Program-made: the position numbers and the translations under genes
In this document: piece by piece, positions 1 to 42,199 of the stretch
Position numbering within the stretch: the first letter of the stretch is position 1
Layout: each line of letters starts with the position of its first letter
Notes under the pieces: generated by a model
Told to the model about the DNA's origin: nothing
The model's input: only the letters and a program-made list of their open reading frames with translations
Databases searched by the model: none
NCBI GenBank assembly: GCA_017311185.1
Contig: JAESUZ010000346.1
Location: 1,116,001-1,180,000 of the forward strand
Direction: 5' to 3'
DNA length: 64,000 nt
From: Proteles cristata cristata
Taxonomy: Eukaryota > Chordata > Mammalia > Carnivora > Hyaenidae

Positions 1-349
1 GCCATGGCCTCCACAACGGGATAACCAAAATTAATCTGCGTGGTTAAGCCAGTAACTTCCCTAGAACGTGGAAGCTTTCCTAGCGGGAAATGAGAAAGAC
101 AAAAAACATCTCGAGGCAACTGTCATTTAATATAGATTGGATTTTATAGAAGAGGAAGTGGTCCTCAAGTGTCGGCAGGGTAACATAGCGGGGTCCGTGT
201 TCGCTCTGCCCGCCGTCCCTGGAGGGAGGAACGAGCCCCTCTCCCTCTGCAACTTTACAAGAACGCAGGAGTCACAGGTGCATTTGTTTCACGTATGAGA
301 CACCCATGCTTTCTTTTTAGTCTTTCAAGAATTCTTTTGTATGAAATCA

Positions 350-29228
<28,879 letters not shown>

Positions 29229-29240
29229 CCAGGGCTCCCC

Positions 29241-29249
29241 TCACTGCAT
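29241..29249 (-). promoter_or_regulatory. uORF4: two-codon upstream ORF (Met-Gln-stop)
   Basis: ATG CAG TGA lies in exon 2, ending 12 nt before the DICER1 start. A at -3 makes its context better than that of the main ATG. Confidence 0.85.
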
Positions 29250-29268
29250 TCTGCGCTACTGCAGCTCA

Positions 29269-32200
29269 CTACGGAGGGAGAGAGAACACCGTGACACCAC
29301 CGTGCGGGGTCAAGGGCGAAAGAAAGCCAAGACACAAGAGAAACATTGGAATGTCATTCCGACGGACCCTTTCCAACTTCTCCTGTAACTGTTTTAGCTT
29401 GGTCTTGGTCTGCGAGGAGCACTGTAAGACGTCAAGCGTGCTGTACTTTCCGACCCAGCAGGTCTACACCGAGAAACTCGTCGGAAAGGATTAGGCAATA
29501 CACAAAGATACAAGGACATGAGTACGTACTGCTGCATTATCACCCAAAAGCAAGCAGCGCCTTTCGAATGCATTTGAATGTATTTCTGGAATATGAAATG
29601 AGCTAAGTAAATGATGGTACCGTTATATCATGGGATACTTTGAACCTGTGAGGAAAATCCGTATCTAAATTGACTGATAGAGAACCATGCCTATCATATA
29701 CCTTCAAAAGAAAACATAAAGATGATGTCTTGTGAAATACATATGTACATATGAAGCATGTGGGTACATAAACAAACGTATTTCAAACATTCCTTGTCAA
29801 TTCTACGATGCCACTGCCGATAAAGTTGCGAGATAACGTTCGGAAGGCACAGAGCCCTGGGAAAGATTCATGTGCCTGCCAACACTTTGTCATCTTCTCG
29901 AAAGATCATAAACACATAGGTCTTTTCCTCAACCGACAACCTGTCTCAACTGCACAGCTGATCAACTATTTTAAATCTCTATCTTTAAAATTACATGTAT
30001 CCTAGACGAATTGAGACAAAGGGCACTGTTCTGAGTTTTTCACGGTAGGGAAGCACTCTTCTGTGTTTCACGTATTCTTTCCCAAAGATGAATCTGACTG
30101 TAAAATGACCCACTAAACCGGAGTATTTTTTAAAACTCCTAACCTGCAGCCAGAGGGTCAGGGTCTCAAAGCTCAACATGAGAGGCCCACCATCAGCATC
30201 CTGACCGGCAGCAGCATTCACTTGCCCCAAAGGAAATTTCGGCGCCCATGCTGCTCGGGAGCTTTCACCGTGATCACTCTAGGGACCTGGAAAGAGGCCT
30301 GCCCTCTGTCCCTTGACGAGAACCTGACCCTTGACGAGTCTCCTGACATGTGAAATGTACGACCACCATATAGGACAGGGACTCAAGCTGTCCCACCTGA
30401 TCCAACGGGAAGTGTCCTGTGTGGTCTCTGTTGTGCACGGGCCCAGCCCAGGCCCTGACTTCAGAGAGCAGTTCCGTGGACCACCACTCAACATCTGGCC
30501 AACTCCCGTGGGACCTCCAGCAGGCGGTGGGGGGCCCAGGGCTGCGGGCGCCCAGGCCGGACAGCACACACCAGACGGTATGACCTACAGCCGCTCTTGC
30601 TGGCCCTCTGGGAGGAGGGCGGCGAGCAAAGGACTGCGGGTTCAGTCTGAAAGCTACCAACTGTGTCCCTCCTAGAAATCATCTGCTCATCACCTACCAA
30701 ACCAAAGCCCCATCAACCGACCGTTCTCTTCACCCCACACTTGGCGTTCACTGTTCTCAACTCCTCGGGCCTGCTGCCCGCACACCCGTGGGGTAACTCA
30801 ACACGGCTGCCAAGAATCCAAAGTTAAATCCACGGTACCTCATATCCTGAGGCCCAGTGGGCCACTCTGTGGGACCCATGCCCAGACCACAAGCCCTTCC
30901 CATCGACTACCGCCCCGTCATGCTGCTCTGGGTCATCCTTACTGTGGGCTGCTCGCTGTCTGGGACGACTTATGCCAAAGGTCTGACGCCCTCGCCCTTC
31001 ACCCAACCCAAATGCCAACCAAGACCGATCTAAACGATGGCAAAAGGTATCAGGAAAACAGCATAAATCCTGACTGCTGAAGAGAATAAAAAAGGAAGAA
31101 GGCAGCTAAGCAGATCCCCAATGAGCTCTGCGTCCACCTGCGAACACCACGTACAGCCAGGAACCCACGGCACCCCCTGCTGCTGTCACCGCTGCCACCA
31201 TTCTTTCTCACACAGAGAGCAGCAAGCGGTGTAACTGTAATTAACAAGTCCAGAGAAAGAGGCTACAAAAATAAATGAGAAGACTGTTCCATTTTTTTAC
31301 AAAGGGGGATTGTAGTCTTCAAAACTGTATAAAATACAAAGAAAAACATAAAAATGTCCCAGATTAAAGGCTATAGAGAGACGTGACAGCCAAACGTGGG
31401 TGAGTGCCCTCAGACCGGGTCCCGTGGCGCAGAACGACTCCATAAAGCGCATAACAGAGCCCCTGATGGAGCCGTCAAAGTCACCGGGCCTGGTAACGGC
31501 ACTAAGGCTGTTTAAGAAAGCCGCCGCCTTCTGCCGAAGAAACCGACCCGCAGCGCCGAGGGCTAAAGGACCAGGAGACGTGCGCAACTTCTTCTCAAAT
31601 GGGTCAGACAGAGAAGCTACACATGAGTACAGAGAGTGTGCACAACCGGTGAAGCAGACGGGGCAAAAGCCCAGATTCTCTGCCCCATTCTTAATCCTGT
31701 GACTCTGCTGCACGTCTGAAATAGTCATTTCCAAATAAAGACTTTCAAAAAGGAAATAAATACGAGCGGTGAGACTGGGACTCCCTCGCACACTCGATCA
31801 CCCGCCACACCCAGAACGTGGCAGACAATCAGGGCGGCTCGTGGGATGAAAAGCGCGTCCACGTGAGTGATGGTAAAACCCTTCAAACGGCTTCTGTCTG
31901 CCTTGCAGATGTCAGGTCACCTGGCGCATATCTGCAGAGGGACGCACGTACACCCCTGGTTCTTCTACCGGCACACGTGCTCCCCAGGAGCACAGCTGCG
32001 GGTCTCCTTCCCTGCTGCAACGTGCCCCACGTACGTCCAGGTGAGCAACTGATACGCTCAGCAAGGGAGTCACGACCGCCGCACAGTCATGTACAGAAGC
32101 GCCACTGTTCCACACGACTGTGTGTGTGGTCTGGAAATCCATACCCTCTCCTGGGAGGGCGGGTGCGGGAGAGGGTGTGCAAGGAGACAGACGACAGCGA

Positions 32201-34509
32201 TTTAACCCGCTCTTCGTAAGGTCACACCAGTTGAGTTCATCTTCACTGATGGAATATAGTGGCCCCAGAGAGACCCTTTCTATTTCAGGAAAGCAAATCC
32301 AAGACGAAAACCCTCAACAGGTAATCTGAGACCGCGAAAACAGAACAATCCGTAATTTTGCCAATTTTTACTTCCTTTGACGTGTCTAAGTAGATTTTTT
32401 TTCCTTAACCTGGTCTTAACGAAAAGCTCTGCATCTCTGCTGGTAAGTAAGGGCTCTGTCATCTCACACACGAGCCGACTGTTGGTTCACTGCTTTCGCA
32501 GGGCCAACAGACGCCTCATGATGGCTCCTCGATGACAGGCTTTAACTTTCTGGCCAAACAATTTACATCCATGAAATCGGTGAGGCCGTGGCATAGCTCC
32601 TATGTTATTATTCACTCAGAAATAATTTAGTAAAACACACGAATAAAAACTCTCTTCCTCTTTCCACATATGATAGAGAAGTCGCAGATTTACCGTGTTA
32701 ATGTCTGAGATCTCTGCGGTGCTGCTGTCTGAGCTGCATTTTGACATTGTGATAGCAGTTTATTGGAAAATCACAGCATGCCCGAGCTTCTGCTCTAAAA
32801 ATAAATGCAAAGATAGCCACGTTTAAGATTCCTGTACTTAAACCGAACGTAAACACATCTACAAGAAAGCCCTATTGAGAGGAAGAGCTAAATAAAGACC
32901 ATTATGTTGTATTAAATGTTGAACAAAAGACATTTGGGTTATTTTAGGAGGTGAAGTCTTATTCTAAAACAAAGAACAAGAGAGTGGGGGCTATAACAAT
33001 AGCTCGCCTAATTCCCAGAGATCTGGGTAAAAGGAAAAGTTAGAGAAAAGGTCAAGAGAAGATGGCACAATGAACATAAGAAAATCAAACACAGGAAATA
33101 CAATCTAAAGATAGCAGCTAGAGTAATGGGGGGGAGGGGAAGACGACAATGACACGTATATGTCATTTCCTAAATTCACATACACGAAAGAAATGGGGAT
33201 CACCAGAAGAGGCACGTGGCTGAGAAATCCAAATCACCGCAATGCATGCGTGAGCTCTGTCAGTAATTTCAATTTCTCAGAATGGAATTAAAAACACAAC
33301 AGTTCAATCCACACTATAAACTCTTTTACAGAATTCATTCATGAGTAAAGGAATTCAGAACAATACTGTTATAAAGAAATATAAATTTACTGTGGTTCTG
33401 GTAAAAGATTATAAATCAAAAACTAAGGAAGCGTGTTAACGTGGAAAGCTTAATTTAAATAAGAAATGTTGATTTTTGTCGGATTTGACACCAAATCTTG
33501 CTTGTGCTCATTACACTAATGACCACAGCGTCTCCACTACCACAGGCTCGGAAAAGCAATTGTTAGACGCCTCAGTGTCTGGTCTAGTCGGTTCAAGGGC
33601 ATTCAAGCACAGATGACACTCATTTCACAGACAAGTTCGTTTTGCTCGTCAGGTTCGGAGTAGAACGGGGAGCCCTTAGCACTATTGTAGTGTGTACATA
33701 TTTACCTCAAAATGCTGATTCTAAGTTCTTTCAGTTTCCAAGTCTGTATTAATTCATACCCTAGGTAACCTAAAAGCAATCAGAGAGAGTATTTTAGAAC
33801 AGTGAACTCATTCTTAAAAATCAACTTTAAGAAAATTCCTAGTTGACACAATTTTCATAGGTTAACTTATCAGAGGAAGATTCCAGGTAACTTAGTTTTC
33901 TACTCAGTCACGGAAAGAGTACATGCCAGAAAGAGCTGCCTTTAACTGTATTATGCTTTAGTACAATTGAAAATGGGTGTGAGTTGTTAGGACAATCCAG
34001 TTAGATGGAAGGGTGCGTTCTTAGAAGTAACTTACATCTTCCTCCAGTAAAATCTGACTTTAAAACTACGGGAAGCCTATGTGGGTGGGTAACCATGTTT
34101 TTCTAGGAGCCGGTCTCCCCTCCTCTGGCATCTGTTTGGGTTGCTAAAGCCACCTCCTCCCTCCTTTGACACTTAATTCCATTTTATACCACCACCTAGT
34201 AAGATACAGGCTCAATACACCGTCATGGCCCCATCCATCACGCTCCACGCTGTTCTAATTCATAGTCACGCCTTTGCTCAAAATACCTTTAACTAAAATA
34301 ATAAAGCTGACAATCCTTTAGCTTTCAATGCAACTCCACTATTACAAAATTACTGCTGAGTTACCTGAATTATTTCCTTAGACAATTCTGTATAGACATT
34401 TGAGAGTTACCATGCCAAGTACAACAACTTACTTCATGTTCATAAATACAGAGCCACTAGATCCAGTTTTCTCATTTTCATTGATGACCCTAACTTGGAT
34501 TATAAACAT
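29269..34509. other. Intron 1, gene-distal 5.2 kb: no gene seen
   Basis: No CAN SINE or coding exon was recognised. A short stretch near 31345-31395 (CCCAGATTAAAGGCTATAGA) resembles an old L1 3' UTR. Alternative DICER1 leader exons could be hidden here, but no motif identifies them. Confidence 0.4.
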
Positions 34510-34520
34510 GCAAACCCCTG

Positions 34521-34750
34521 TGGTTTTTTTTCGTTTTTTTTTTTTAATATTTTTATTTATTTCTAGGAGAGAGAGAGAGACAGAGTGAGCAGGGGAGGGT
34601 CAGAGAGAGGGAGTCACAGACTGAAACAGGCTCCAGGCTCTGAGCTGGCAGCCAGCACAGAGCCCGACGCGGGGCTCGAACCCACAAACCACGAGATCAT
34701 GACCCAAGCGAAAGTCGGACGCTTAACCGACTAAGCCACCCAGGCGCCCC
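34521..34750 (-). repeat. CAN SINE, minus orientation, with perfect 11-bp TSD
   Basis: GCAAACCCCTG flanks it at 34510-34520 and 34751-34761. The head is intact (CCACCCAGGCGCCCC). Confidence 0.97.
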
Positions 34751-35660
34751 GCAAACCCCTGTTTGATAAGCCCCTCTATGGCGGCTCTGAAAAAGACACT
34801 CCAGGTACCAAACACCCGGTCAAGTTCTAGTCGGAACCCACCAACTTCACCCACGTTAGCATCTAAATCAGGCCAAACCCCTTCACACAAGGGCTTGTAA
34901 CAACGGACAGCTTAACCATTCTGATGTGAAGTCCAGAAGCATCTAGAGCCCCCCGGGACACATTTTCAAAACTGGTAACAAAACTTCCAACTCAGTCATT
35001 CCATCATAGAGTGTCAGAGATGCGGATACTCCTAACTCCACAGGCACCGCTGTCCAGGTTCCCTGTCTACTCTCCTCAGCCCAAAGAGGGACACTGCCAT
35101 GACGTCCCCTAGTGGACCAAAGAAAAAACCCACACATCAACACTGTGACCGTAAAACGCTGTCAAAAGTTACTTCTTAAGCTAACAGAGAAAACTAAGGA
35201 CCGTTTGAAGAGCCTTTAGATCCTAGCAGCAAATGTGCTGGGGAGATACGCCTAAAATCACCAGGCGAGTCCGTGGTCAGAGACGCAGAGTAACGGGTCT
35301 AGACGATTATGGGCATAAAGGCAAGTTAAAATAAGAGGTGTCATTCTCCCAGTTGATCATAAAAGGGAAGAGAGTCTTTCTCCTTCCCCGCAAAACCTAC
35401 CTCCAGTCATGAAGATATGAGGAAATGAGCAATTTTATCTTGAAAACATGGGTGTCAAGTGTCATAACCACCCAACTATACAAAAGAGTGAGACGTCTTG
35501 GTCTTTGGAGCCTGTTTAGCGGACAGCCGCTGAGGCCCACGGCATGCTGGTTTAACGCCTACCCGGTAAGAAAACTGTGCTCTTCCCTCTACCTGTGTGG
35601 ATGAATTTTCTGGATGAAGAAGAGGTTCCGTTTTCAATTATATTCCCTCAACACTGGTCT

Positions 35661-35688
35661 TTAAAACAACAACAACAACAACAACACA
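35661..35688. repeat. (CAA)n simple repeat
   Basis: Short CAA run in intron 1. Confidence 0.9.
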
Positions 35689-35793
35689 ACCATGAAATAT
35701 ATTCTCCAACAATATTCAGGCCAAATAACAAATTCCCATTTCTTGGAACTTGAATTCTAGAGAAATCCAACACCGTTTAGAGAGAAAGGATTC

Positions 35794-35910
35794 TGGGGGC
35801 ACCTGCCTGGCTCAGACGTGAGAGTGTGTGACTCTTGATCCTGGGTCATGGGTTCGAGCCCCACGTTGGGTGTAGAGGTTACTTACATAAATAAATCTAT
35901 AGAGAAATAA
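35794..35910 (+). repeat. Short CAN SINE variant (old subfamily)
   Basis: GGGGGCACCTGCCTGGCTCA runs to GGGTTCGAGCCCCACGTTGG, then GTAGAGGTTACTTACATAAA. It lacks the CT-rich body, as in the older carnivore subfamily that ends soon after the tRNA-like head. Confidence 0.85.
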
Positions 35911-37188
35911 TTGTTTTAGATTAAAAACAAATCAACAAAAACAAAGAAAACATAAAATAGTTTTTTTTTAACTTTTCCCTTCCTAAGCCATTAAATGTGG
36001 TAAAACTGACCCTAGTTTCTAGGACTTGAATCACACTCACTAGCCTTCCTCTCCGGTACTCCTCTATGAACCAAATACCTTTCTGGGTTTCTGTAAATCT
36101 GTAACAAACATATTATGTTTACAACTCCATGTCATTATGCCGAAAGTTAGATCTGTCCAAACGCGGAACCGAATACAGGTCAAACATCATTTTAACAAAT
36201 ATCATCCATCAAAATCTCCACATAAAAAGCATCTCTGGGCTGCCAGCCAATGGCCCACGTACTTGGGAAATATTTAAGAATATTTCTTAAAAAGACAACA
36301 TTCCTACACACCAAAATGGCACCCGGAACTGTCCCTACCCTTCGGGTAATGTACCAGGACATTTCCCCTTCAGTTTTGTTTCAAGAAGTAAATACCTTAA
36401 TACACCACTAACTTTCAAGGTGAATTTTAAGGTTAATGGTTGATTCCAAGTTTCCATCCTTTATTCAATAAAAATGTTGTTCAACAAGCGCCAGAATTTA
36501 CTCAGTTCATGAGCATCTTCTTGTATGTCTTTTACGTATCACCTAAGGACATCCCCGAGAGGAAAAAAGGCCAGTTTTCTGTGTTAAGCTGTTTTAACAC
36601 AATGTAACGCGTGCACATTTTAATGCTAAAGAGACGTCAGTCCTGAGACAAAATGCTTAGGTCAGGCCACTGACTATGACGGCCGCAAACATGTGAAAAG
36701 TTCCGGGCAAGCAGTGAGGCACCAGGCACTGTAGTGCAAGACGGGCGCCCACTCCTGTCATCTGCTTCCCCAGAACCCGGCGACTCGTAGACCCCAGCCT
36801 TCACGTGAGCTGCTGCTTCCAGACCCCACCCCCCACCCCCCGCCACTCCCTCATCCCAAAGAACCTGACACCTATCCTCGGACTCCCCTCTCATACAGCA
36901 CACTGTGGCGTCTATACCATCCAAATCATAGCTGATTTGTATCTTCTGCTCCATATTCAACATTATTGCTACGGCTACCCCCCCATCCCCGAACTGTAAG
37001 GTTTTCCAAAGGACAGACTCTCTCGTACTTGACTTACACAGAATTGAAGGAAAGCTGGAAACAGCAATAAATATGTTTTCCTTAACTAATTCCGTGTGGA
37101 GAAAAACACCTTATTAATCAAACTTTAACTCAATATGTATCTTTTTGCAGGTCAAATAACAAATTCAGCTTGGATGCTTCTTACTTTT
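35911..37188. other. Intron 1 stretch: nothing recognised
   Basis: AT-rich sequence, with a C-rich patch at about 36825-36845. No gene signal. Confidence 0.4.
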
Positions 37189-37204
37189 AAAAGACTTTAA
37201 ACCA

Positions 37205-37399
37205 GGGGCGCCTGGGTGGCTTAGTCGGTTAAGCGTCCGACTTTCGCTTAGGTCATGATCTCGCGGTTCGTGGGTTCGAGCCCCGCGTCGGGCTCTGTGC
37301 TGACTGCCAGCTCGGAGCCTAGAGCCTGTTCCAGTCTGTGACTCCCTCTCTCTCTGACCCTCCCCTGCTCACGCTGTCTCTCTCTCTCTCTCCTAGAAA

Positions 37400-37442
<43 letters not shown>

Positions 37443-37446
37443 AAAT
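37205..37446 (+). repeat. Young CAN SINE, perfect 16-bp TSD and long (AAAT)n tail
   Basis: AAAAGACTTTAAACCA is identical at 37189-37204 and 37447-37462. The tail has about 11 AAAT units (37397-37441). The head matches the subfamily consensus. Confidence 0.98.
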
Positions 37447-38254
37447 AAAAGACTTTAAACCACCCACATTATTTAAACAAGCTTAACACCCCCATCGTCA
37501 CTCCGTCCCCCAACAAAGCAAAGTTCAGGGCTGATCAGAAGCCATCAAAGGTGCAGAGACGTCCATGAGCAGTGATAACCCTGACAGCACCCAGCTATAC
37601 CGACCCCACCAGCCTCGCCCTCTGAACGCTGCAAAATCATCTTGCACGTTAATGCAAACTGTTGGGTTACAAACTTCGAAAATGTCTCAGCAACAATGTA
37701 CAGCTCTAAAGTTACAACATAACTAGCTGAGAAAACCCAAAGACTCATTCATTGTATTAGGCTTAAAATCCAGATAAAATTCTATTTAATGTCAACTAAT
37801 AAATGTAGAAGGAATGGGAGAAAACAAACCACTGTTTTGAACCATCACGTTAGTAACTGAGGCAAGAGTCATGAATGGATGCTAAAGCGACTGGGTGAAG
37901 TTTACAAAAAGATATTTACATCATCTCAAAGTATCTCTGCACAGATTACCTAGGAACCCTAATGGAAACTGTTAACTTTGCACCGGGAAAACCTGACACA
38001 TGACCTTCTTAACCAAAGTGACATCACCACAACTGAGACAAACTGACCCGTATCGCCCAAATGGGATGAACTGAAAAAGAAGTATCATTTATGTAGATTT
38101 TCCTATCCAAAGTGCAAAACTTGAGTCTCATCGTGAGGAAACACGGAAACCAAATTTGAGATTCACTTAACAAAGCAGCCAGCTCGTACTCTTCAAATAC
38201 GTATCACAAAAGCTGAAATCTGAGAAGCGATTCCAGATCCCGAGATAAACGTGA

Positions 38255-38815
38255 TGGCTATGTGCAATATACACGGTTCAGTTTCTGGACTGACTCCTGT
38301 ACAGGAGAAGGAAAACGGCCATACAGGACATTACTGGGAGGAAGGGTGATCAGCACAGGCCACCTGAAAACAGGCCACTTTGGCATAAGGATTATTCTGG
38401 GAGGAAGGCCACAGAGAAGTAGCAGCCACGGAAGGAACTCTCTGCCCTTCTTCTGCCTAAAACCAGGACATAAATGTGGCTTTGTGAACGTGTCCCTCCT
38501 CCCCACTCCAGTACCAGGAAGAGATGTTAATTGCCACAAAAGACCCAGATGGACGTGAATCTGCATAAACAAACCTTACTGACATAACACCCACTACCTT
38601 CCCTCGTCTGTTTCCCTCCCCACGACTGACCACCCCAGAAGCCCAAACTCATTCCTTTTTTGTCACTCATCCAAAATACATGGCCCTTTATTAAAATGGC
38701 ATGTACACTCTCAAGTCTAACTGTCTTCCTGGGTTTTCACCCCTGGGTGAATCTCCAGTGTGCATGCTGAATAAATCTCTTCTCTGGTTCATCTGTCCTT
38801 TGTCAATTTAACTCA
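38255..38815 (+). repeat. Possible solitary LTR (ERV1-like)
   Basis: The right end has TGCTGAATAAATCTCTTCTC, then GTCCTTTGTCAATTTAAC, a layout (poly-A signal, then CT-rich R/U5) typical of gammaretrovirus-like LTRs. Boundaries and TSD are not clear and no internal viral genes are present. Tentative. Confidence 0.4.
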
Positions 38816-38869
38816 CTCGATCCACTAAGGGCACAGAGGAAAAGGTTTTTTCCTCCCCCCTAGAGACAC

Positions 38870-39165
38870 TGGTGAAATTTAACTGTCATTATCAATGTCA
38901 AATTCTCCGAATTCGGTAACTACACTGTGGTTCTGTAAGAGAATCTGCTCTTGCTCCTAGAAAATCTGCCTCGAACATCCAGTAATGAAGAGCCGAAGGC
39001 CTGCTGCTTGATCTAACAAGGCTCAGGAAAATAACGATGTGCAGAGAGAGAATGCAAATGTGGTGAAACGTTAGCTGTTGGTAAACATAGGTAATAACAT
39101 GGGAATTCTTTATACTATTCATATACTTCATGAGTTTGAAAATATTTTAAAACAAAGCAAAAAAC
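38870..39165 (+). repeat. Old L1 3' end
   Basis: GTAACTACACTGTGGTTCTG, then TAAGAGAATCTGCTC, AATGCAAATGTGGTGAAACG and ATTTTAAAACAAAGC, follow the L1MA-type 3' UTR order. Confidence 0.6.
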
Positions 39166-40250
39166 ATGACTCTACCAAACGCTGATACAGATGTCTGACT
39201 ATCAAAATACCAAAAAATGGAAATTATCCAGTTGTATTTCAGGGCAGTATAAAAAGTAGTACTTAAGGTGATGTTCCCCACTTAAAAGACCATTGTTTTG
39301 CTTCCTGCCCCTTAAACTGTTCATTAATTCAACCAGTATTTACTGGGTGGGACCTCCACACTGCCCACTCGTATGGTGGAGGTGGGCACCAGACTGGAGC
39401 CCGGATTTGAAGGGTGAGCGGTATGGGCAGTGGTCAGGGAGGGGACACAGGGCATCACTCGAGGGAGGAGCCTGCACGTGGAGGGAGAAGCACTGAAAAG
39501 AAACCAGGCAAGTCACATCGGGGACGTCGCAAGCACTGTGCCGCGCGGCACCTGCCCACACGAGAGCAGCAAGGCAGCAGGACAGGGGAGACGAGCAGGA
39601 GCGACAGCCCGAGGCACCTTCACACGCAGCCCCGCCAGGGCTGTGAGCCTGTGGGCTCCAAGCCAGACCTGGGCCTCTGCTCTTCTAGTCTCTGCACACA
39701 CCCCGGGCTCTCACCTGGTTCATCTCGGCCACGAGCTCTCTGCGGGAGGCCCTCCAAGGCCCAGTGACAGGAATGGTGACAGACAAGGGACTTCTGAAGT
39801 TTACTCTTTGCTTTAGAAAAGACCTTCCTTTTCCTCGTCCTAATCACCACCTCTGCTCATACGTGAACTTCCCCTGTTGGCACGCTGAACGTCCCCTGTC
39901 CCCGGCACTAGGCACTCACTTATCCCAATCGTGAGGGAGGCAGGATGGCCGGTCCCTCTCTCTAGGGACGACTCTCTATCCTTGGCTACCCGCGGCACAC
40001 TGCTATTTGGGGCTCCCCACCTGGTGATCAAGGGAACTTCCGGCTGTTCCAAAAACGGACATAATCTAGTAGGGAAGATGGAGGTTTGTTACTGCTGAAT
40101 ACAATTTAAAAAAATATATCCATTACGGGAGTTAGAGGTTTCAAAAAAGAGAAGCAGCATCAGAATAAATGCAGCCTCCTAAGGTAACCACCTTTATTTC
40201 ACTCAATTACCTTACAATTAAACCCAGAACACACATATTAGAGAAAGAAG
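39166..40250. other. Intron 1 stretch: nothing recognised
   Basis: GC-richer at 39.4-39.8 kb, producing overlapping spurious frames. No gene evidence. Confidence 0.4.
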
Positions 40251-40254
40251 CCAG

Positions 40255-40365
40255 ATGAGAGGGGGAAAGGAAGTGGGCTCCGAAGTCAGAGTGGTGACGG
40301 GATCCATCCGTGAACTACAAGATCTTGGGCAAATGACCTCATCTGCAAAGCTTTCAGCCTCCACA
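40255..40365 (+). repeat. MIR fossil cut by SINE
   Basis: TACAAGATCTTGGGCAAATG, then ACCTCATCTGC and TTCAGCCTCCAC, match MIR. The next SINE interrupts it. Confidence 0.55.
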
Positions 40366-40367
40366 TT

Positions 40368-40593
40368 TTTTTTTTAAATTCTTTTAAATGTTTATTTATT
40401 TTTGAGAGAGGGAAAGGCAGAACACAAGCAGGAGAAGGGCAGAGAGACAGAGAGGGAAACACAGAATCCAAAGCAGATTCCAGGCTCTGAGCTGTCAGCA
40501 CAGAGCCTAATGCAGGGCTCGAACCCACAAACCTGGAGATCACAACATGAGCCAAAGTCAGACACTCAACCCACTAAGCCCCCCAGGCACCCC
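40368..40593 (-). repeat. CAN SINE, minus orientation
   Basis: TTTAAATGTTTATTTATTTT runs to CCCAGGCACCCC. It is in intron 1, same sense as DICER1. Confidence 0.95.
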
Positions 40594-41334
40594 GCATTCC
40601 TAGGGCTCTGTGAACATGTCAGCCTCTGGCTCCTCTACATGATCCCACAACACATACATTAAATTCTTTGGCTACTTCAAATATGCAAATCCCTACACAA
40701 ACAGGTACAATGTTACGTGTGGAAGAGAACTTCACTATTGGGGGGAGGAGGTGAAACACTGCAAGAGCCTCTAGAAAGAGCCCTCTGCTTGACGGGCAAT
40801 GAAGAGCACGTGACATTACTGACGTATCTGGGGACGACAAAGGACGGGAAAGGAGCAGGAACCAAAACCACAGCTGCAGGCTCACATCTTTCAGAGTATT
40901 TATAACCCTCTTAAAAAAAGAAAGAAAGAAAGAAATGCAAAAAACATAGGAAAGAATCCACACTAGACCAAAGGGCAAAATCCCGGCAGCTACCAGCTCC
41001 TGCGAAGGCAGTGGGCTGCTGACCCGCTCTACGGCCCGGACACCAGCAGAGCCACTAGGACACCCTACATGTGCTTCCGAATTTTCCACACCTGCTTCCA
41101 CCTTATTGCACGGACCAAGTCCACCGTCTGTACGGGGCCTGCTCAGGAAGTACACTACAGTCTGAATGCACTCAAGGCTGAAAGCCTGAGTCAATGTTTG
41201 TTATCTGCTGCCAAGGACCACCAACTATCAGTCCTGGGGTGGGGGAGGGTGATTGAAAATAAAAGAAGAATATTAATGGAGCTCAGAGCACCACATAACC
41301 AGGTATGGGGAAAACAGGAGTCAAACCAGCAGAG

Positions 41335-41560
41335 CAAGATGCCTCAAAACCTTCAATGGATTGATTCCCTCCACACTCAGGATACAATCCAAAATCCCTA
41401 CTGCACATGGCCCTACGTAATTCTACCACCTTCCTGCAGACACACCACCAAGCTCCTTTCTACCCCAGGGTGTCGGCACATACCACCCCCAGCCCTCAGC
41501 TAACCCCTCCTCCACCTTAGGTCTGGTCGACAGTGCTGCTTTTTCAGAAAGTCAACAGTT
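41335..41560 (+). repeat. L2 LINE fragment
   Basis: CTCAAAACCTTCAATGGATT, CTCAGGATACAATCCAAAAT, ACATGGCCCTACG, CCAAGCTCCTTTCTACCCCA and TCGGCACATACC follow the mammalian L2 3' region. Confidence 0.65.
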
Positions 41561-42199
41561 TCGGTTAAAAGACAGTCAATCTATACATCCAGAACCAGCT
41601 GGGGTGTCCGGCACACGCAGGATCTTTCTAGAAGAATAAATGCGGACAATTCTCACCACCAAGAAGCAATCCTACGGTAGAGGTTATTTGAATACTGACT
41701 GCCCTGCCCCCAAAATGTTTTTAAGATACTATTACTTCCTACTTTAACCACTTATTTTTATTTTTACTATCACTTAGAAACAATTCTGCAAAGACAAGCC
41801 AAGAACATGTTAAATTATAATTCGCTACAGTCAAATTGATCCAAGATGAAATGTGGTTAAAGAGTAAAAATTCAGCTCCGAATCTGCTGACAGATTCCAT
41901 GTAACAATAGCTTTTGAATATAATTTGGTTTCAGGGAGCTAACTTTGCATCTATATCCCACTTGTGCCTAAATTCTAAGAGCATAAAAAAACTTTTCAAG
42001 TGGCATTCATCACTGCTTACTCTTCCATGAACCACAATAAAGAGCATTCTTTATATTAAATCTCTTAACGATCTCTTAAAAAGTTGTCATTTTTCCAAAT
42101 GGAGCAACGTTTTATCTGGTTATTTCCGTTTTTAGTATCAATGACATCTTAGTAGCCACTAAAGAAAGTACTTCAGAAGAAGTGGGCAAATTCCTTGAA

